Assembly: GCA_017883485.1 (NCBI GenBank)
Contig: JADGNM010000132.1
Location: 1 to 7,054 of the forward strand
Length of the DNA stretch: 7,054 nt
DNA from: Methanosarcina sp.
GTDB lineage: Archaea > Halobacteriota > Methanosarcinia > Methanosarcinales > Methanosarcinaceae
Direction: 5' to 3'
Shown here piece by piece: positions 5,752-7,054 of the stretch. Positions within the stretch are counted from its first letter, which is position 1, and each line of letters begins with the position of its first letter. A program made the position numbers and the translations under genes. Under the pieces are notes generated by a model. The model saw only the letters and a program-made list of their open reading frames with translations. It had not been told where the DNA came from and did no database searches.

Positions 5752-6612
5752 ATGTCTTCGAAAAATCTACTTTTCGGAACCGGGGGAACCCCGAGAAGCA
5801 CAAAAGGACAGAGCAGTGTCTCAGGGATCGAGCGTATCAGAGAACTTAGCCTTGACTGTATGGAACTAGAGTTTGTTCAAGGCGTGCGCATGGGAGAAAA
5901 AGGGGCGCAAAAAGTACTGGAATCTTCACTGAAAGAAAATGTAGCCCTGAGCGTTCACGCACCCTATTATATTAACCTGAACTCTTACGACGAAGAGAAG
6001 CTTAAGGCAAGCCTGGAAAGAATTTACCAGGCCGCCAGAATAGGCAGCCTGTGCGGTGCCGAATCAATTGTTTTTCATCCGGCTTTTTATCAGAAAAGCA
6101 GCAAAGAGGACACTTATAAGAAAGTATCGGAAGCTCTTGAAGAACTTACAGACCAACTCAGGAGTGAAGAAGTCAATGCAGTCCTGCGCCCTGAAACCAT
6201 GGGCAAGCCTTCTCAATTCGGAACACTCGAAGAAGTACTTGCCCTTAGTGCGGAAATTGAAGGTGTAATGCCCTGCCTTGACTTCTGCCATATTCACGCA
6301 AGGGAAGGAAAGGAAAATTCTTATCCCGAGTTTACGGAAATTCTCTCCAGAGTAGAGGAAGTCCTTGGAAAGGAAGGAATCTTGAATATGCACATGCATG
6401 TTTCGGGAGTTGAATACGGCACTAATGGAGAAAAAAGGCACCTGATCCTGAAAGATTCTGACTTCAATTACCCTGAACTTATGCAGGTTCTTAAAGAATT
6501 TAAAACCCAGGGGAGGGTGATACTGGAAAGCCCTGTTCTGGAACAGGACGCACTTATGCTAAGGGAGATTTACACTGAGATACAATTCTTTGTCGAGAAA
6601 AAAGTCAATTAG
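5752..6612 (+). CDS. Endonuclease IV-like TIM-barrel protein
   Basis: A 286-residue protein of the AP endonuclease family 2 (Nfo-like, xylose-isomerase-like TIM barrel). Most metal ligands known from E. coli endonuclease IV have counterparts: His69 in SVHAPY, His109 in FHPAFY, Glu148 in RPETMGK, Asp177 and His180 in CLDFCHIHA, His216 in MHMHVSG, His230 in GEKRHL, and Glu259 in LESP. The position of the second aspartate ligand (E. coli Asp229, two residues before a histidine) appears to be Lys228 here. Endonuclease IV cuts abasic sites in base excision repair; whether this relative does so is uncertain, given that change. The start at 5752 has AAAAGG upstream (5735-5740). The gene lies 16 bp after the unknown 111-residue protein and is probably the last gene of the coaD operon. 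Alternative: another TIM-barrel phosphodiesterase or isomerase. Confidence 0.85.
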   Translation: MSSKNLLFGTGGTPRSTKGQSSVSGIERIRELSLDCMELEFVQGVRMGEKGAQKVLESSLKENVALSVHAPYYINLNSYDEEKLKASLERIYQAARIGSLCGAESIVFHPAFYQKSSKEDTYKKVSEALEELTDQLRSEEVNAVLRPETMGKPSQFGTLEEVLALSAEIEGVMPCLDFCHIHAREGKENSYPEFTEILSRVEEVLGKEGILNMHMHVSGVEYGTNGEKRHLILKDSDFNYPELMQVLKEFKTQGRVILESPVLEQDALMLREIYTEIQFFVEKKVN

Positions 6613-6669
6613 TTAATTTAAAAAACTTTTTAAAAGAGTATGTTTCAAATAGAACACTTACGAAAAATA

Positions 6670-6727
6670 GAACGACGAGGCATAGATACTTTTTATCTAT
6701 AACCCACCACTCCCAAACTTCTCGTTC
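6670..6727 (+). terminator. Nested inverted repeats, possible terminator or small RNA
   Basis: ATAGATA-CTTTT-TATCTAT (6682-6700) is a perfect 7-bp hairpin. It is enclosed by GAACGACGAG (6670-6679) and CTTCTCGTTC (6718-6727), which pair with one or two mismatches. Pyrimidine-rich TCTCTCTCCTT follows. The fold could end the coaD operon transcript, or could be a separate small RNA driven by the TATA-like sequence near 6630. Confidence 0.4.
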
Positions 6728-6766
6728 TCTCTCCTTAATTAACCTGAAGATTGTGCATTTGAAGGG

Positions 6767-6791
6767 AAATGATAGCTATTTGTAATCATTT
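6767..6791 (-). terminator. Possible terminator hairpin for the Fur-like gene
   Basis: AAATGAT and ATCATTT form a perfect 7-bp AT-rich stem with an 11-base loop, 56 bases downstream of the Fur-like stop codon on the minus strand. AT-rich stems are weak, so a transcript end here is only a possibility. Confidence 0.25.
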
Positions 6792-6846
6792 ACTTTAAAA
6801 TAGTTTTAAATGTTTGTGGTTTTTGGGCTGCTTTGAAAAAACAGAG

Positions 6847-7054
6847 TCAGCCACATATACTTTTTTTCCGTCTGCAGTTGCTGCAAATGCCAAATATGTT
6901 AAAATTCCATCCTCCAGCAGAAAAATCTGCTTCATTTGACATCCGATCCACAATTTCAGAAATCATGGGGTCTGTGCAGTCATTGATGCTTTTGCACTGG
7001 AGGCAAACCAGATGCGCGTGTGGCTTCATATTGGGATCAAATCTGGCCTGATCT
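6847..7054 (-). CDS. Fur/PerR-family metal-dependent regulator, C-terminal part
   Basis: The C-terminal 68 residues of a Fur-superfamily transcription regulator; the gene's start lies beyond the window edge. The visible part begins DQARFDPNMKPHAHLVCLQC. It has the family's metal-binding and dimerisation signature: HAHLVCLQC with His residues as likely regulatory ligands, then IND whose Asp could also bind metal. Two CxxC pairs, CLQC and CSNC, would hold the structural zinc. The end is short, CRRKKSICG. This looks closer to PerR-type members (peroxide or metal sensing) than classical Fur, but the distinguishing N-terminal residues are out of view. The full protein should be about 130-150 residues. 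It converges on the endonuclease IV-like gene; its targets cannot be deduced here. Confidence 0.87.
   Translation of the reverse strand, partial: DQARFDPNMKPHAHLVCLQCKSINDCTDPMISEIVDRMSNEADFSAGGWNFNIFGICSNCRRKKSICG

Larger units (their letters stand above)
6613..6846. other. Convergent spacer with several hairpins
   Basis: This spacer lies between the converging endonuclease IV-like and Fur-like genes and holds no convincing gene. AT-rich TTAATTTAAAAAACTTTTTA directly follows the stop codon; it could end transcription or serve as a TATA-like promoter. The structured segment at 6670-6727 and the hairpin at 6767-6791 are listed separately. The rest is AT-rich without repeats I can see. Confidence 0.5.

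Noticed and set aside
1..7054. CRISPR array, tRNA or rRNA gene
   Set aside because: No regularly spaced identical repeats, no tRNA-like T-loop with matching acceptor stem, and no rRNA signature was seen on either strand.

Overview
The window looks like chromosomal DNA of a methanogenic archaeon of the genus Methanosarcina. This rests on archaeal-type RadA, archaeal phosphopantetheine adenylyltransferase, an archaeal-type phosphoglycolate phosphatase, AT-rich archaeal TATA boxes, purine-rich ribosome binding sites, and long AT-rich intergenic spaces next to decaying genes. The genus is inferred from protein style and gene content; no database was searched.

Left part (1-2864): an eroded accessory region, AT-rich in codon use. 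Two broken 5' gene pieces meet head-on near 313-319. One is the first ~130 residues of an aldehyde dehydrogenase (minus strand); the other is a short N-terminal piece that resembles a SAM-dependent methyltransferase (plus strand). A long spacer follows (712-1233) with no convincing gene. Next comes an intact gene for a stand-alone pyruvate-kinase C-terminal-domain-like protein (1234-1914). After it is a transglutaminase-like gene (2008-2729) split by a 101-bp MITE-like element (2346-2446). That element has inverted ends and a TAA target duplication. Removing it with one TAA copy restores one continuous reading frame of about 205 codons carrying a full Cys-His-Asp triad. The region ends in a palindrome-rich convergent spacer.

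Middle part (2865-4645, minus strand): phosphoglycolate phosphatase lies downstream of the recombinase gene radA in the same orientation. They are separated by a ~120-bp spacer holding four degenerate 16-17-bp tandem units. radA has a clear promoter and ribosome binding site and diverges from the next unit.

Right part (4925-6612, plus strand): a tight three-gene cluster of coaD (CoA synthesis), an unrecognised 111-residue acidic protein, and an endonuclease IV-like TIM-barrel protein, with gaps of 4 and 16 bp. With radA diverging from the same 279-bp spacer, this part combines DNA maintenance and housekeeping. A convergent spacer with several hairpins (6613-6846) separates it from a Fur/PerR-family regulator on the minus strand, cut by the window edge.

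The best candidates for something undescribed are the MITE-like element in the transglutaminase gene, the head-on gene junction, the radA-pgp tandem repeat, and the unknown protein between coaD and the endonuclease IV-like gene.
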